From Marinimicrobium sp050113635 (lineage in GTDB: Bacteria > Pseudomonadota > Gammaproteobacteria > Pseudomonadales > Cellvibrionaceae), in NCBI RefSeq assembly GCF_050113635.1, contig NZ_JBNJLT010000004.1, positions 124,001 through 188,000 of the forward strand: a stretch of DNA of 64,000 nt. Reading direction: 5' to 3'. Below the pieces are notes generated by a model, which was given only the letters and a program-made list of their open reading frames with translations, was not told the DNA's origin and did not search any database. A program made the position numbers and the translations under genes. Shown here piece by piece: positions 53,039 to 62,436 of this stretch; position 1 is the stretch's first letter, and the number at the start of each line of letters is the position of its first letter.

Positions 53039-54292
53039 TTGAAACCATTGAACGCGTTGCGGCGTATTCCACTGGCCGTGGTGATCGTGATTATCGGTGT
53101 AGTGGGCTTTGTGGCGTTAATGACACTCAAGCCTCGCCCGGAACCCCATCCGGAAACGGAGCCCCCTAAACCCACGGTGAACGTGGTGCCAGTGGAACTG
53201 GAGGATCGTGCGCTGAGCGTGGTGACGCAGGGAACGGTGGAACCTCGTCGGCAAATCCAGCTGGTAAGCCAGGTAGCGGGCCAGATCGTGGAGACAGCCT
53301 CGGACTTCGCAGATGGGGGGCGTTTTGCGCAGGGTGACTGGCTTGTGCGTCTGGACCCCAGGGATTATCGCCACGCGTTGGCCAGTGCGAATGCCCAGCT
53401 TCGGGAGGCCGAGCGCGTACTGGCCGAAGAACGCGGGCGAGCACGCCAGGCCGAGCGGGAGTGGCGAGATTTGGAGAATGAAGCGGCTAACGATCTGTTT
53501 CTGCGGCGCCCTCAAATTGCCTCTGCCGAGGCTTCCCTCGCGGCCGCTCGCGCTGAGCGTGACCAGAGGCAATTGGACCTTGAGCGTTCGGAAATCCGTG
53601 CGCCGTTTGATGGCCGGATCCGCGAAACCCTTGCGGATCTTGGTCAGTATGTGGCGCCGGGGACCGCCGTGGCCGAGCTATACGACGACGCCGTGGCTCA
53701 GATCCGTCTGCCGCTGACCGACGATCAATCCGCGCTGCTGGATCTGCCGCTGGGTCGTAAGATTGCCCCCGACGATCAGCCGGTGGTGACGTTCACCGGA
53801 CACACCTTGGGTGAAACTTACGAGTGGCGCGGTCGGCTCGTGCGCACTGAAGCCAGCCTCGACCCCCAGTCCCGGGTATTGCACGCCATTGCCGAAATCC
53901 CCGAGCCTTTTAATGCAAAGCGCCATCCGGCCCCTCTGCTGATGGGTACTTTCGTCAGTGCGGAGATTGAAGGCCGCTCGTTGCAGCGTATTGCGGCGCT
54001 GCCCTTAACGGCGGTTTTTCAGCGCGATCATCTGTACGCGCTGGATGACGAGCAACAGGTCGTGGAAAAGCGAGTGCGCGTGCTCAAAGTGGACGGTGAT
54101 CGAATCTGGGTGCGCGGCGATTTGCGCGACGGGGAGCGGGTCATCATTGATCGCCAGGGCTATGTGAGCCCGGGCGTCGCGGTCGCGCTGGCAACAGACG
54201 CCGAGGAAGCACCGGCGGCGGAGGGCGGTGCCGATGCGCCCGCCGAACCGGCCTCCAGCGAAGAGGCAGACGACCTTGAGGCTGCGCCATGA
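53039..54292 (+). CDS. RND efflux periplasmic adaptor (membrane fusion protein)
   Basis: A 417-residue protein with one N-terminal membrane helix (residues 12-30) and the HlyD/AcrA layout: lipoyl half-domain RRQIQLVSQVAGQIVETA, a coiled-coil hairpin (about 110-175, REAERVLAEERGRARQAERE), second half IRAPFDGRIRETLADLGQYV, and a beta-barrel. An acidic Ala/Glu-rich tail ends it. It starts at TTG after AAGGAG and overlaps the pump gene by 4 bases. No outer-membrane channel gene follows, so a TolC from elsewhere is expected. Confidence 0.94.
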   Translation: MKPLNALRRIPLAVVIVIIGVVGFVALMTLKPRPEPHPETEPPKPTVNVVPVELEDRALSVVTQGTVEPRRQIQLVSQVAGQIVETASDFADGGRFAQGDWLVRLDPRDYRHALASANAQLREAERVLAEERGRARQAEREWRDLENEAANDLFLRRPQIASAEASLAAARAERDQRQLDLERSEIRAPFDGRIRETLADLGQYVAPGTAVAELYDDAVAQIRLPLTDDQSALLDLPLGRKIAPDDQPVVTFTGHTLGETYEWRGRLVRTEASLDPQSRVLHAIAEIPEPFNAKRHPAPLLMGTFVSAEIEGRSLQRIAALPLTAVFQRDHLYALDDEQQVVEKRVRVLKVDGDRIWVRGDLRDGERVIIDRQGYVSPGVAVALATDAEEAPAAEGGADAPAEPASSEEADDLEAAP

Positions 54293-57200
54293 ACCGCTGG
54301 ATTCAATGGTTCGTCGAGAACCGCGTAGCGGCCAACCTGTTGATGGTGATGATCTTTTTGGGAGCGCTGGTAAGCACCGGCAAGCTCGACAAGGAGGTGT
54401 TCCCGACCGTCTCCCTCGACATGATCGAAGTATCCATGAGCTACCCTGGAGCCGGCCCCTCGGAGGTGGAAGAGCAGGTGGCCATCCGGATTGAGGAGGC
54501 CATTGCCGACATCGATGGGATCGAGGAAATCACCTCGCAGTCCAATCAGGGCTACGGCACGGTGACCGCTGAGGTGGTGGAGGGATACGACGCGCAGCGA
54601 GTGCTGAATGATATCAAGACCCGCGTAGATGCCATCAACACCTTCCCCGGTGATGTGGAGCGACCCGTAGTGCGCCAGATCGTGGGTCGCAGCTACTTGG
54701 CGGCGCTGGCTCTCTATGGCGATGTCAGCGAAGGCGTTCTGAAAGAAACCGGCTGGCGGGTGCGCAATGAGCTGACCTTACTCGACGGGGTCACCTATGC
54801 CGAGTTGAACGGGACGCGTCCTTACGAAATGGGCATTGAAGTCTCGGAAGTGGATATGCGTCGCTACGGTCTGAGTTTTGGGCAGGTGGCCCAGGCGATA
54901 GCCTCGTCTTCCCTGAATGTACCGGCCGGTACCATCCGGGCTCACGGCGGCGATATTCAGATTCAAACCCGCAACCAGGCTTACACGGCAACGGACTTCG
55001 GAAGCATTCCGGTGATTACCAGTGCCGATGGCACGCGCGTACTGCTGAAAGATGTGGCCACCATTAGGGACGGCTTTGAGGACTGGAGCGTATTCGCCCA
55101 GTACAACGGCAAGCCCGCCGTCTTTATGGATTTGTACATCACCGAGAACCCGGACATCGTCGCTTCGGCGGAGCAGGTCGAGGCCTACATCGAGCGTACC
55201 CAGAAGCTGTTGCCCCCCGGCCTGACACTGGAAGTGTGGCGGGATATGTCCTCGCTGTACGAAAGCCGTCTGAACCTGCTGATGGAAAACGCGTTTACCG
55301 GTCTGTTACTGGTCTTTGTGGTGCTGATGTTGTTCCTTCGACCGGTGCTGGCCGCCTGGGTATGCGTGGGTATTGCCACCGCCTTTGCCGGTGCCATTTG
55401 GCTGCTGCCGTACACAGGCGTCAGCGTCAACATGATCTCGCTGTTCGCGTTCCTGTTGGTTCTGGGCATTGTAGTTGATGACGCCATTATTGTGGGGGAG
55501 AGTATTTACACGCGCCATCAACAGGGACTCAAAGGCATGGCGGGTGCTGCCAGTGGCACAAAGCTGGTGGCCGTGCCGGTCTTTCTGGCTGTTATCAGCA
55601 CCATGATCTTTTTCGCGCCCATGTTGTCCATTCCCGGACCCATGGGGACCGTCACGTTCGCCATTCCGGTGGTGGTAATCCTGTGTTTGCTGTTCTCTCT
55701 GGTTGAAAGCCTGCTGATTCTGCCCACCCACCTTTCCCACCTGAAACCGGAACGCGAAAGTCGTAATCCGATGCTCCGTCGGCTGACGCGCGCCCGACAA
55801 TCGGTGGCCGACAGCCTGGACTGGTTTGCTGATCGGATCTATCTGCGGGCGCTCAATCGCCTGCTGACGCACAAGGTGGCGACGCTTGCGGGCTTTTCCG
55901 TGGCGTTTTTTCTCTCGCTGGCGGTGTTTGTTGGCGGCTGGCTGGTGGTCAGTTTTATGCCCATGGTGCCGTCGGATTATTTGGAAGCGCGGGTGACGCT
56001 GCCCGAGGGAACGCCCTTTCATGAAACGCGGCGCATCATGCGGCAAGTGGAGTCAGCGGCACTGCAACTGGAAACCGATGAACGCCTGACAGCGGAAGGC
56101 GACCAGGATTTTATCGATGGTATCCAAACCTGGGCCTGGAACAACAATATCTACATCGCCGTGGGACTGTCGGACGCTGAAAACCGTGAAATCGGCAGTC
56201 CAGCGGTGAGTCAGCGGTGGCGAGAACTCATAGGTGATATCCCCGAAGCCAAGGAGTATCGGCTGGACTTCACGATTAATGCAGCGGGCGATGACATTAA
56301 CCTGAACCTGAGCATTTCGGATAACGATCTGGACGCTCAGCGCCGGGCGGCAGAAACCGTCAGCCGGGCACTGGCGAGCTTTGCCGGTGTGTATGACGTG
56401 GAGAACACCATTGAAGATGCACGTCCTGAGATCAACATCCGCCTCAAGCCGCAGGCCGATTCTTTGGGAGTGACGCTCGGTCAAGTAGCCGAGCAGGTCC
56501 GGCAGGCGTTTTATGGCGCCGAAGTGCAGCGTATTCCCAGAGGGATTGAAGATGTCCGGGTGCTGGTTCGATATCCGCAAAGTGAGCGCCGCCATGTGTC
56601 CCAGCTGGATCGTATGCGCATCCGGCTGCCGGACGGCACTCAGGTCCCTCTGCAGGAAGTGGCGGAAATCGACTTCACGCCCGGTTACACCTCCATTCAG
56701 AGACGCGATCGCAAACGGACTATTGGTATCCGGGCGAGCGTTGACGAAGGGGAAGACGCCAACGCTATTGTGGGGGAGCTGTTGCGTCGCAACCTGCCCG
56801 ACTGGCAAAGGCAGTTCCCCGGCTTGACGTTGGCGCCGGATGGCAATATGCAGGATCAGGCCGACTTTATGGCCTCGCTCAGCAAGAACTTCTTATTAGC
56901 GGTATTGCTGATTTACGGATTGATGGCCGTTAACTTCCGCTCCTATTGGCAGCCTATCGTGATTCTGACCGCCATTCCTTTCGGGTTCATGGGGGCGATT
57001 GTCGGTCATCTGGTGATGGGGCGGGAGATCAGCATGCTCTCCATGCTCGGCTTTATTGCCTGTGCCGGTGTGGTGGTCAATGACAACCTGGTATTGCTTG
57101 ACCGTATCAACACCCTTCGACAACAAGGACTTGCGGTATTGGATGCTGTCATTCAGGCGGGTCGGGACCGTTTCCGGGCCATTGTTCTGACCTCGGTGAC

Positions 57201-57456
57201 GACCTTTATCGGCCTGATGCCGATTATGGCTGAGCAAAGTGTGCAGGCGCGGTTTCTGATCCCTATGGTCATCTCTCTGGCGTTTGGGGTACTCTTTGCC
57301 ACCGCTGTGACTCTCATTCTGGTGCCTACGCTGTACTTGACGGCGGATCGCTTCGGTCACCGTTGGAAAGCATGGCGGACCTGGCGCCGTCGGGCTCGTT
57401 CCCGTTCACATTCCCGTTCGGACCCTACTGGAGACGTACATGACCCAATCGCGTGA
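54289..57456 (+). CDS. RND family efflux pump, inner-membrane subunit (AcrB-like)
   Basis: The 1055-residue product has twelve predicted helices in two halves. Helix 4 has LVLGIVVDDAIIVGESIYT with the proton-relay Asp pair; helix 10 region CAGVVVNDNLVLLDRI is the counterpart. The periplasmic porter domains are full length. It exports hydrophobic compounds driven by protons. The C-terminal tail is Arg/Ser-rich (RTWRRRARSRSHSRS), unusual in AcrB. Its end overlaps the DUF3144 gene by 17 bases. Confidence 0.95.
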   Translation: MNRWIQWFVENRVAANLLMVMIFLGALVSTGKLDKEVFPTVSLDMIEVSMSYPGAGPSEVEEQVAIRIEEAIADIDGIEEITSQSNQGYGTVTAEVVEGYDAQRVLNDIKTRVDAINTFPGDVERPVVRQIVGRSYLAALALYGDVSEGVLKETGWRVRNELTLLDGVTYAELNGTRPYEMGIEVSEVDMRRYGLSFGQVAQAIASSSLNVPAGTIRAHGGDIQIQTRNQAYTATDFGSIPVITSADGTRVLLKDVATIRDGFEDWSVFAQYNGKPAVFMDLYITENPDIVASAEQVEAYIERTQKLLPPGLTLEVWRDMSSLYESRLNLLMENAFTGLLLVFVVLMLFLRPVLAAWVCVGIATAFAGAIWLLPYTGVSVNMISLFAFLLVLGIVVDDAIIVGESIYTRHQQGLKGMAGAASGTKLVAVPVFLAVISTMIFFAPMLSIPGPMGTVTFAIPVVVILCLLFSLVESLLILPTHLSHLKPERESRNPMLRRLTRARQSVADSLDWFADRIYLRALNRLLTHKVATLAGFSVAFFLSLAVFVGGWLVVSFMPMVPSDYLEARVTLPEGTPFHETRRIMRQVESAALQLETDERLTAEGDQDFIDGIQTWAWNNNIYIAVGLSDAENREIGSPAVSQRWRELIGDIPEAKEYRLDFTINAAGDDINLNLSISDNDLDAQRRAAETVSRALASFAGVYDVENTIEDARPEINIRLKPQADSLGVTLGQVAEQVRQAFYGAEVQRIPRGIEDVRVLVRYPQSERRHVSQLDRMRIRLPDGTQVPLQEVAEIDFTPGYTSIQRRDRKRTIGIRASVDEGEDANAIVGELLRRNLPDWQRQFPGLTLAPDGNMQDQADFMASLSKNFLLAVLLIYGLMAVNFRSYWQPIVILTAIPFGFMGAIVGHLVMGREISMLSMLGFIACAGVVVNDNLVLLDRINTLRQQGLAVLDAVIQAGRDRFRAIVLTSVTTFIGLMPIMAEQSVQARFLIPMVISLAFGVLFATAVTLILVPTLYLTADRFGHRWKAWRTWRRRARSRSHSRSDPTGDVHDPIA

Positions 57457-57772
57457 TGAAGAAGCCTTCTGGGCGCTGGTGGATCACTTTATCGAACAGG
57501 CGAATGAAGCCGTTGGAGAGGCGCAAGATCCCGCCCTGGTGTCCGCCGCTCTGCTCCAGGCCAGCGCTCGTTTCAATGCCTTTGTGGTGGCAGCGTCCTC
57601 GATTGACCGCAAGGAGTACACGGAAGAAATGGCTCCGGCGCTGGACTTTCTGTCCAATCAATTTCGGGAACAGTTGGCTTCTGACTTGGAAGATTACCGA
57701 GAGCATTACAAGGTCTATATCACCAAGGAGCGTCCCGGTGATGAAGACCTTGATAGTGATCTGCTTCATTGA
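57440..57772 (+). CDS. DUF3144 domain protein
   Basis: A 110-residue cytosolic protein matching DUF3144: EAFWALVDHFIEQANEAV, ASARFNAFVVAAS and an acidic C-terminus after FREQLASDLEDYREHYK. All-helical, no known function. It overlaps the 3' end of the RND pump gene by 17 bases, so it is almost certainly the last gene of that transcript. A family link with efflux is not established. Confidence 0.88.
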   Translation: MTQSRDEEAFWALVDHFIEQANEAVGEAQDPALVSAALLQASARFNAFVVAASSIDRKEYTEEMAPALDFLSNQFREQLASDLEDYREHYKVYITKERPGDEDLDSDLLH

Positions 57773-57840
57773 AACGGTCGAATAACCAAGGACAATCCCT
57801 GAGACTCTGCCCGGGAAATTTCCTGAGACTGTGATAGTCT

Positions 57841-57866
57841 GGCCACCTCCCTTCGAGGTGGTGGCC
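57841..57866. terminator. hairpin after the DUF3144 gene
   Basis: GGCCACCTC pairs with GAGGTGGTGGCC with one bulged base. It lies in the 190-base gap before the LpxR-like gene. Another short GC hairpin (GCCCCGGTACGGGG) follows at about 57878. No T-run; could end the efflux operon or be part of an untranslated leader. Confidence 0.4.
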
Positions 57867-57962
57867 GCCCATCTGTGGCCCCGGTACGGGGAGCCCCTTC
57901 CATAAACCCCGTCTATTCTCACCGGTGTGTTCGGTGTTATGCGACGATGTTGGAGCTGTCGA

Positions 57963-58949
57963 ATGCGCGTCTGTCTGTTTGCCTTTTCCGCCGCCTTGCT
58001 GGTGAGTGTATCTTCTGCCCGGGCCGGGGATATTGACTGGTTTACGGGGGTTTGGCACAACGATTTATTTGCCGGCTCCGACGGGGGCGGCTACACCAAC
58101 GGTCTGTATCTATCCTGGTTCGACCTGTCGGATACCCACCCGGATCATTACGGAACGCCCTGGTTGACACGCCCGTTCGAAAGCTGGCTAATGCCTGAAG
58201 CCGAAGGCAATCTTGAAGTCAGTGCTTACACACTCGGCCAGGCAATGATGACGCCAAAGGATATTGAGAAAGTGGTGCCGGATGAAGATGATGCCCCCTA
58301 CGCGGGCCTGTTGCAGCTTCGCTCCGCGTATACCGTGGTGGGCAAGGATGTCGCCGATACCCTGTCGGTGACGGTGGGTATTGTAGGGCCGTCGTCGGGT
58401 GCGGAAGAGGTGCAGCGTGCGGTTCACCGTATGGTGGGCGCCACGGAACCGCGGGGCTGGGATTACCAGATCAAAGACGAGCCCGTCGGGCAAATTGAGC
58501 GAATTCGTGTGTGGCGCTTTGGTCCGGCGCCCACCGAAGAGCCGCACTTGGACTTGTTGCTCATCGGCAGTGGTTCACTCGGTAACCTTGAGAGTTCAGC
58601 GGGCTCAGCGATGCTGGTGCGGTTCGGGACACGGCTTGATCGCAGCTTTGGCACGGCTTCGCAGCTGGTGGGCCGCGTGAGCAATCCGATGGCGATTGAC
58701 GGTGGCTGGAACGTGTATCTTGGGGCCAGTGCGACCTATGTATACAACCAGATATTCATCAGCGGTGGCGGTCTGCGCTCCGGTCAGAGTGCTGATCTTC
58801 GGCACGATCAGTACGCGACCTACGCCGGATTCTCATACTCCTGGAGCCGTTTAAGCGTGTCATTCAGCTTCGTGGCCAATACCAATCTGGATAAAAACGC
58901 CAGTGCCAGGCAGAAGTTTGGCACCTTGCAGCTGGGCTGGAAATTTTAA
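57963..58949 (+). CDS. LpxR-like lipid A deacylase (DUF2219), outer membrane
   Basis: The 328-residue product has a Sec signal peptide (MRVCLFAFSAALLVSVSSARA, cut after residue 21) and an outer-membrane beta-barrel. Active-site elements of LpxR are visible: VWHNDLFAGSDGGGYTNGLY holds the Asn-Asp pair and the conserved Thr-Asn-Gly, and RAVHRMVGATEPRGWDYQIK holds the catalytic His. It should remove the 3'-acyloxyacyl chain of lipid A and so alter surface charge and recognition. The ATG at 57963 is chosen for GGAG 7 bases upstream and a clean signal peptide; a GTG at 57927 is in frame. The final residue is Phe, usual for barrel proteins. Confidence 0.87.
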   Translation: MRVCLFAFSAALLVSVSSARAGDIDWFTGVWHNDLFAGSDGGGYTNGLYLSWFDLSDTHPDHYGTPWLTRPFESWLMPEAEGNLEVSAYTLGQAMMTPKDIEKVVPDEDDAPYAGLLQLRSAYTVVGKDVADTLSVTVGIVGPSSGAEEVQRAVHRMVGATEPRGWDYQIKDEPVGQIERIRVWRFGPAPTEEPHLDLLLIGSGSLGNLESSAGSAMLVRFGTRLDRSFGTASQLVGRVSNPMAIDGGWNVYLGASATYVYNQIFISGGGLRSGQSADLRHDQYATYAGFSYSWSRLSVSFSFVANTNLDKNASARQKFGTLQLGWKF

Positions 58950-58958
58950 CCCGTTTTC

Positions 58959-60323
58959 ATGCAGCACCCCTCCCCCTTGCGGCACCTCATCGTAATCGGC
59001 AGTGTTTGGCCGGAGCCCGCCTCTTCCGCGGCGGGTTCCCGGCTGTGCCAGCTGCTGGCGATGTTCCAGATAATGCGCTGGCGCATTACCTTTGCCAGTG
59101 CCGCGCAATACTCAGAGCACGGCGTGGACTTGGCGGCCATGGGGGTGGCGCAGGCGCGCATCGCACTCAACGATTCAAGCTTTGATGACTGGCTGGCCCA
59201 ACAGGCGCCTGACGCGGTGATGTTCGATCGCTTTATGACCGAGGAGCAATTTGGCTGGCGGGTGGAACGCACCTGTCCGGAGGCGATGCGATTGCTGGAT
59301 ACCGAAGACTTGCACAGTCTTCGTGCGATCCGCGGGGAACGGTTAAGAAAACACCAGCAAGCCTATACGGGTATCGTGGAGCGACACCGTGTGGGACCCG
59401 TGCTGGAAGCACCGGATGCGCTGTTTGACGAAATGATGCAAAGCGATATCGCTCAGCGTGAACTGGCGTCGATCTATCGCAGCGACCTCAGCTTGATGAT
59501 CTCTCCATTTGAAATGAGGTTGCTTCAACAGTGGTTCGGAGTGCCCGCCTCGCTGCTGTGTTATTTGCCGTTACTGGCCGAGCCGCCAGACGCTGCGGAC
59601 GAGGACCGTCCAGCGAGCCTGCTACCGGATTTTGAGGAACGGCGTCACTTTATCAGTATGGGTAATTTTCGCCATGCGCCCAATTGGGACGCGGTGCTGT
59701 GGTTGAAACATCAATTGTGGCCCGCGATTCGTGCCCGACTTCCGGCGGCCGAACTGCATGTCTACGGCGCTTATCCGCCGCCCAAAGCCACGGCATTGAA
59801 TCAGCCCAAACAGGGTTTTTTGGTGAAGGGCTGGGCGCCAGACGCGCTGGCCGTTATGCGATCTTCGCGCGTGTGCCTGGCACCATTGCGGTTTGGTGCC
59901 GGGCAGAAAGGCAAACTGCTTGACGCCATGATGACGGGCACACCGAGTGTGACCACCTCGCTTGGGGCGGAGGGGATGGGAGAAGCCCCGACCTGGCCGG
60001 GTATTGTGGCAGACAATGCCGACGCGTTGGTCGAGGCAGCGGTTACCCTGTATGAGGACGTCGAGCTATGGTCGGCGTCTCAGGCCCGTGCCGCGACAAT
60101 GCTTCGCGAGCGGTTTGCCGCCCCACCTCATCGTGCGAATCTCGCCTCCTGCGTCGCCGCCGTCATGGCCGATTTAGAGAAACATCGCCGCCACAATGTG
60201 GTGGGCACGTTGCTTCGTCACCAGCAACACCGAAGCACTCAGTATATGAGTCAGTGGATTGAAGTGAAAAACCGCCACCAGCAACTAAAAAATCGTTACC
60301 GGCACTTGGACAACCCCTCCTGA
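58959..60323 (+). CDS. glycosyltransferase (GT-B fold, group 1-like)
   Basis: A 454-residue cytosolic protein. The N-lobe starts LIVIGSVWPEPASSAAGSRL, and LLDTEDLHSLRAIR marks a known group of glycosyltransferases that follow such a 'DTED.H..R' motif. The C-lobe has MGNFRHAPNWDAVLWLKHQL, GWAPDALAVMRSSRVCLAPL and a final Gly-rich turn AGQKGKLLDAMMTGTPSVTT typical of nucleotide-sugar binding. It starts 9 bases after the lipid A deacylase gene, so surface glycan work in one operon is likely. The acceptor is unknown. Confidence 0.87.
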   Translation: MQHPSPLRHLIVIGSVWPEPASSAAGSRLCQLLAMFQIMRWRITFASAAQYSEHGVDLAAMGVAQARIALNDSSFDDWLAQQAPDAVMFDRFMTEEQFGWRVERTCPEAMRLLDTEDLHSLRAIRGERLRKHQQAYTGIVERHRVGPVLEAPDALFDEMMQSDIAQRELASIYRSDLSLMISPFEMRLLQQWFGVPASLLCYLPLLAEPPDAADEDRPASLLPDFEERRHFISMGNFRHAPNWDAVLWLKHQLWPAIRARLPAAELHVYGAYPPPKATALNQPKQGFLVKGWAPDALAVMRSSRVCLAPLRFGAGQKGKLLDAMMTGTPSVTTSLGAEGMGEAPTWPGIVADNADALVEAAVTLYEDVELWSASQARAATMLRERFAAPPHRANLASCVAAVMADLEKHRRHNVVGTLLRHQQHRSTQYMSQWIEVKNRHQQLKNRYRHLDNPS

Positions 60324-60593
60324 TTACCGCCGCGCGCCGGCTTGAGAGTCGCGCTCGGCGTTTCCGTTTCTTAATAGCATGTCGCCGTCATATTGCAAAT
60401 CCATCTAAACAACAATGAAAAATGCGTCCCTATTGGGATCGGTGCGGTTGACTGTTGATTTTTGAGAGCTGTGTCGCAAGTCGCCTTAAAATTCTTGTGC
60501 TTGAATGAAGTGGGTCGTGAGAGACAGGAGCTATACGTAGGGAAACACACAGCCTGAACCAAAAAATCATAATGTTAATGAAAGGTTATCACC

Positions 60594-62141
60594 ATGAAGA
60601 TCATCAACCCCAACCGGCATTTGCGCCGGATTCTTGCTATTGCCGTGTGCAGTACCCTATGTTCCTTCCACTCCCTGGCTCATGCTGATCTGGGCAGCAA
60701 TCTTGCGCTCAGCGGTGGCGCCGATGGTTCCAGCAAAGGCGGTGGCACCAGTTATGGCAATGTTGTCGATGGTGACTTGTCCAGTTACTGGCAGCCCAAC
60801 GGGACCAGCGGTGAGCGGATCGGCGTGAAGAATTTCTACGGAACCTTCAACACCGTGATCATTCGGGAATTGAATGCGGTCACCACCAGCTGGCGACTGG
60901 AAAATCACGACACTGGCGAAGTGTTGGCCTCCGGATCGTCGCTTGGCTCGGAGCGCGTGATCAGCGGTTTTGGCGATCAGCAAATGTACAAAGTGAATCT
61001 GGTTATTGAAAGCGCCAACAGCGCACCGCAAATCGCGGAATTTGAAATCTACAATGACAGCGGCTCGGGAAGCTCCTCTTCCAGCAGCTCTTCGTCGTCC
61101 AGCAACTCGTCGTCGTCCAGCTCTTCCTTCTCTTCATCGAGCTCTTCCTCCAGTAGCTCTTCCACACCGGGTACGCCGGGCATGGTGCTTTCCTGTCAGG
61201 AGGCGAATACGGTGCGCGGCTTTGCCTCCATGGGTGGTGGCACCACTGGCGGCGCCGGAGGTGATGTCGTTACCGTGTCCACCGGCACACAGCTGGAAGA
61301 TGCCTTGAGTAATAAAGGCAGCAATCCGCTGACGATTTATGTGAACGGCACGATCACGCCTGGAAACTCCAGCGGCAGTAAATTTGATATCAAGGATATG
61401 GATGATGTTTCCATCATCGGCGTTGGCAATAACGCGCTGTTCGATGGCATTGGTATTAAAATCTGGCGTGCCAACAATGTGATTGTGCGCAACGTTACTA
61501 TGCGTTATGTCCGCATCGGTGATAAGGATCACATCACCATCGATGGGCCGTCCAGCAATGTCTGGATCGATCACAATACCTTCTACAATTCTCTGGATGT
61601 GGATAAGGACTACTACGACGAGCTGGTCAGCGGTAAAAACAATATCGACAACATCACCATCAGTTACAACATACTGCGCGATAGCTGGAAAACCTCGCTG
61701 TGGGGCAGTAGCGATGGCGATGATTCCCATCGGCGTGTGACGTTCTGGGGCAACCATTGGGAGAATGCCAACTCGCGCTTGCCGCTGTTCCGGTTTGGGG
61801 AAGGTCACGTAGTGAATAATTTTTACGACGGTGTGCTGAGCACCGGTATTAATTCCCGTATGGGCGCGACCATTCGCATTGAAGGCAATGTGTTCGAGAA
61901 TGCCCAGAACCCAATTGTGTCGTTCTACAGCAGTGATATTGGTTACTGGGATGTTCAGGACAACATATTCAATAATGTGACGTGGCAGAGTGGCGACGGC
62001 GTGACGGCCGGACCCAATGTGCAATCCACGGTTAGTTATACCCCACCCTATGGTTACAATCGCCTGCCGGCCTCGGACGCCAAGGCGCATGTACTGGCCA
62101 ATGCCGGTGCTGATGTAATCAGCAACTGCGTAGCGCCTTAA
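60594..62141 (+). CDS. secreted pectate lyase (polysaccharide lyase family 1) with N-terminal F5/8-like domain and polyserine linker
   Basis: The 515-residue product has a Sec signal (cut near AHA-D, residue 32), a discoidin-like carbohydrate-binding domain (about 33-155, LSGGADGSSKGGG, SSYWQPNG, APQIAEFEIY), a polyserine linker (about 158-195) and a PL1 beta-helix. The lyase part has SNVWIDHNTFYNSLD with calcium-site Asp residues and RLPLFRFGEGHVVNNFYD with the catalytic Arg pattern R-x-P-x-x-R. It cleaves polygalacturonate by beta-elimination outside the cell. A 270-base leader precedes it and a strong terminator follows. Confidence 0.93.
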   Translation: MKIINPNRHLRRILAIAVCSTLCSFHSLAHADLGSNLALSGGADGSSKGGGTSYGNVVDGDLSSYWQPNGTSGERIGVKNFYGTFNTVIIRELNAVTTSWRLENHDTGEVLASGSSLGSERVISGFGDQQMYKVNLVIESANSAPQIAEFEIYNDSGSGSSSSSSSSSSSNSSSSSSSFSSSSSSSSSSSTPGTPGMVLSCQEANTVRGFASMGGGTTGGAGGDVVTVSTGTQLEDALSNKGSNPLTIYVNGTITPGNSSGSKFDIKDMDDVSIIGVGNNALFDGIGIKIWRANNVIVRNVTMRYVRIGDKDHITIDGPSSNVWIDHNTFYNSLDVDKDYYDELVSGKNNIDNITISYNILRDSWKTSLWGSSDGDDSHRRVTFWGNHWENANSRLPLFRFGEGHVVNNFYDGVLSTGINSRMGATIRIEGNVFENAQNPIVSFYSSDIGYWDVQDNIFNNVTWQSGDGVTAGPNVQSTVSYTPPYGYNRLPASDAKAHVLANAGADVISNCVAP

Positions 62142-62175
62142 CACTTCGGCTATCCATTAAGAACGGTTCAGGTTG

Positions 62176-62209
62176 AATCCCGCTGGCATTATTGTCAGCG
62201 GGATTTTTT
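62176..62209 (+). terminator. Rho-independent terminator after the first pectate lyase
   Basis: ATCCCGCTG and CAGCGGGAT form a perfect 9-bp stem with a 10-base loop followed by TTTTT, a standard intrinsic terminator. It shows that the second lyase, whose gene starts 228 bases further on, has its own promoter. Confidence 0.92.
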
Positions 62210-62436
62210 ATAGCGGTTGCAGCAACTCGCTATGAGAAAAGCGCCGGCCCCCTACATTAGAAAACCTGATAATAAAGGCATCTGCCATTTCAAATCGCTC
62301 TAGCACGGCCCCTCAAATGAGATGAAATTCACTTTTTAGGCGTGGAATGTGTGATTGAATCAGCTCGCTGAGAGATGGGGAGTCGTTCGGAAAGGATACC
62401 TAAAAAATCATAAACATTGACAATAAGGTAAGTCTA

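Noticed and set aside
61066..61170. Apparent tandem repeat or CRISPR-like array in the first lyase
   Set aside because: It is a polyserine-coding linker with mixed codons and no spacers.
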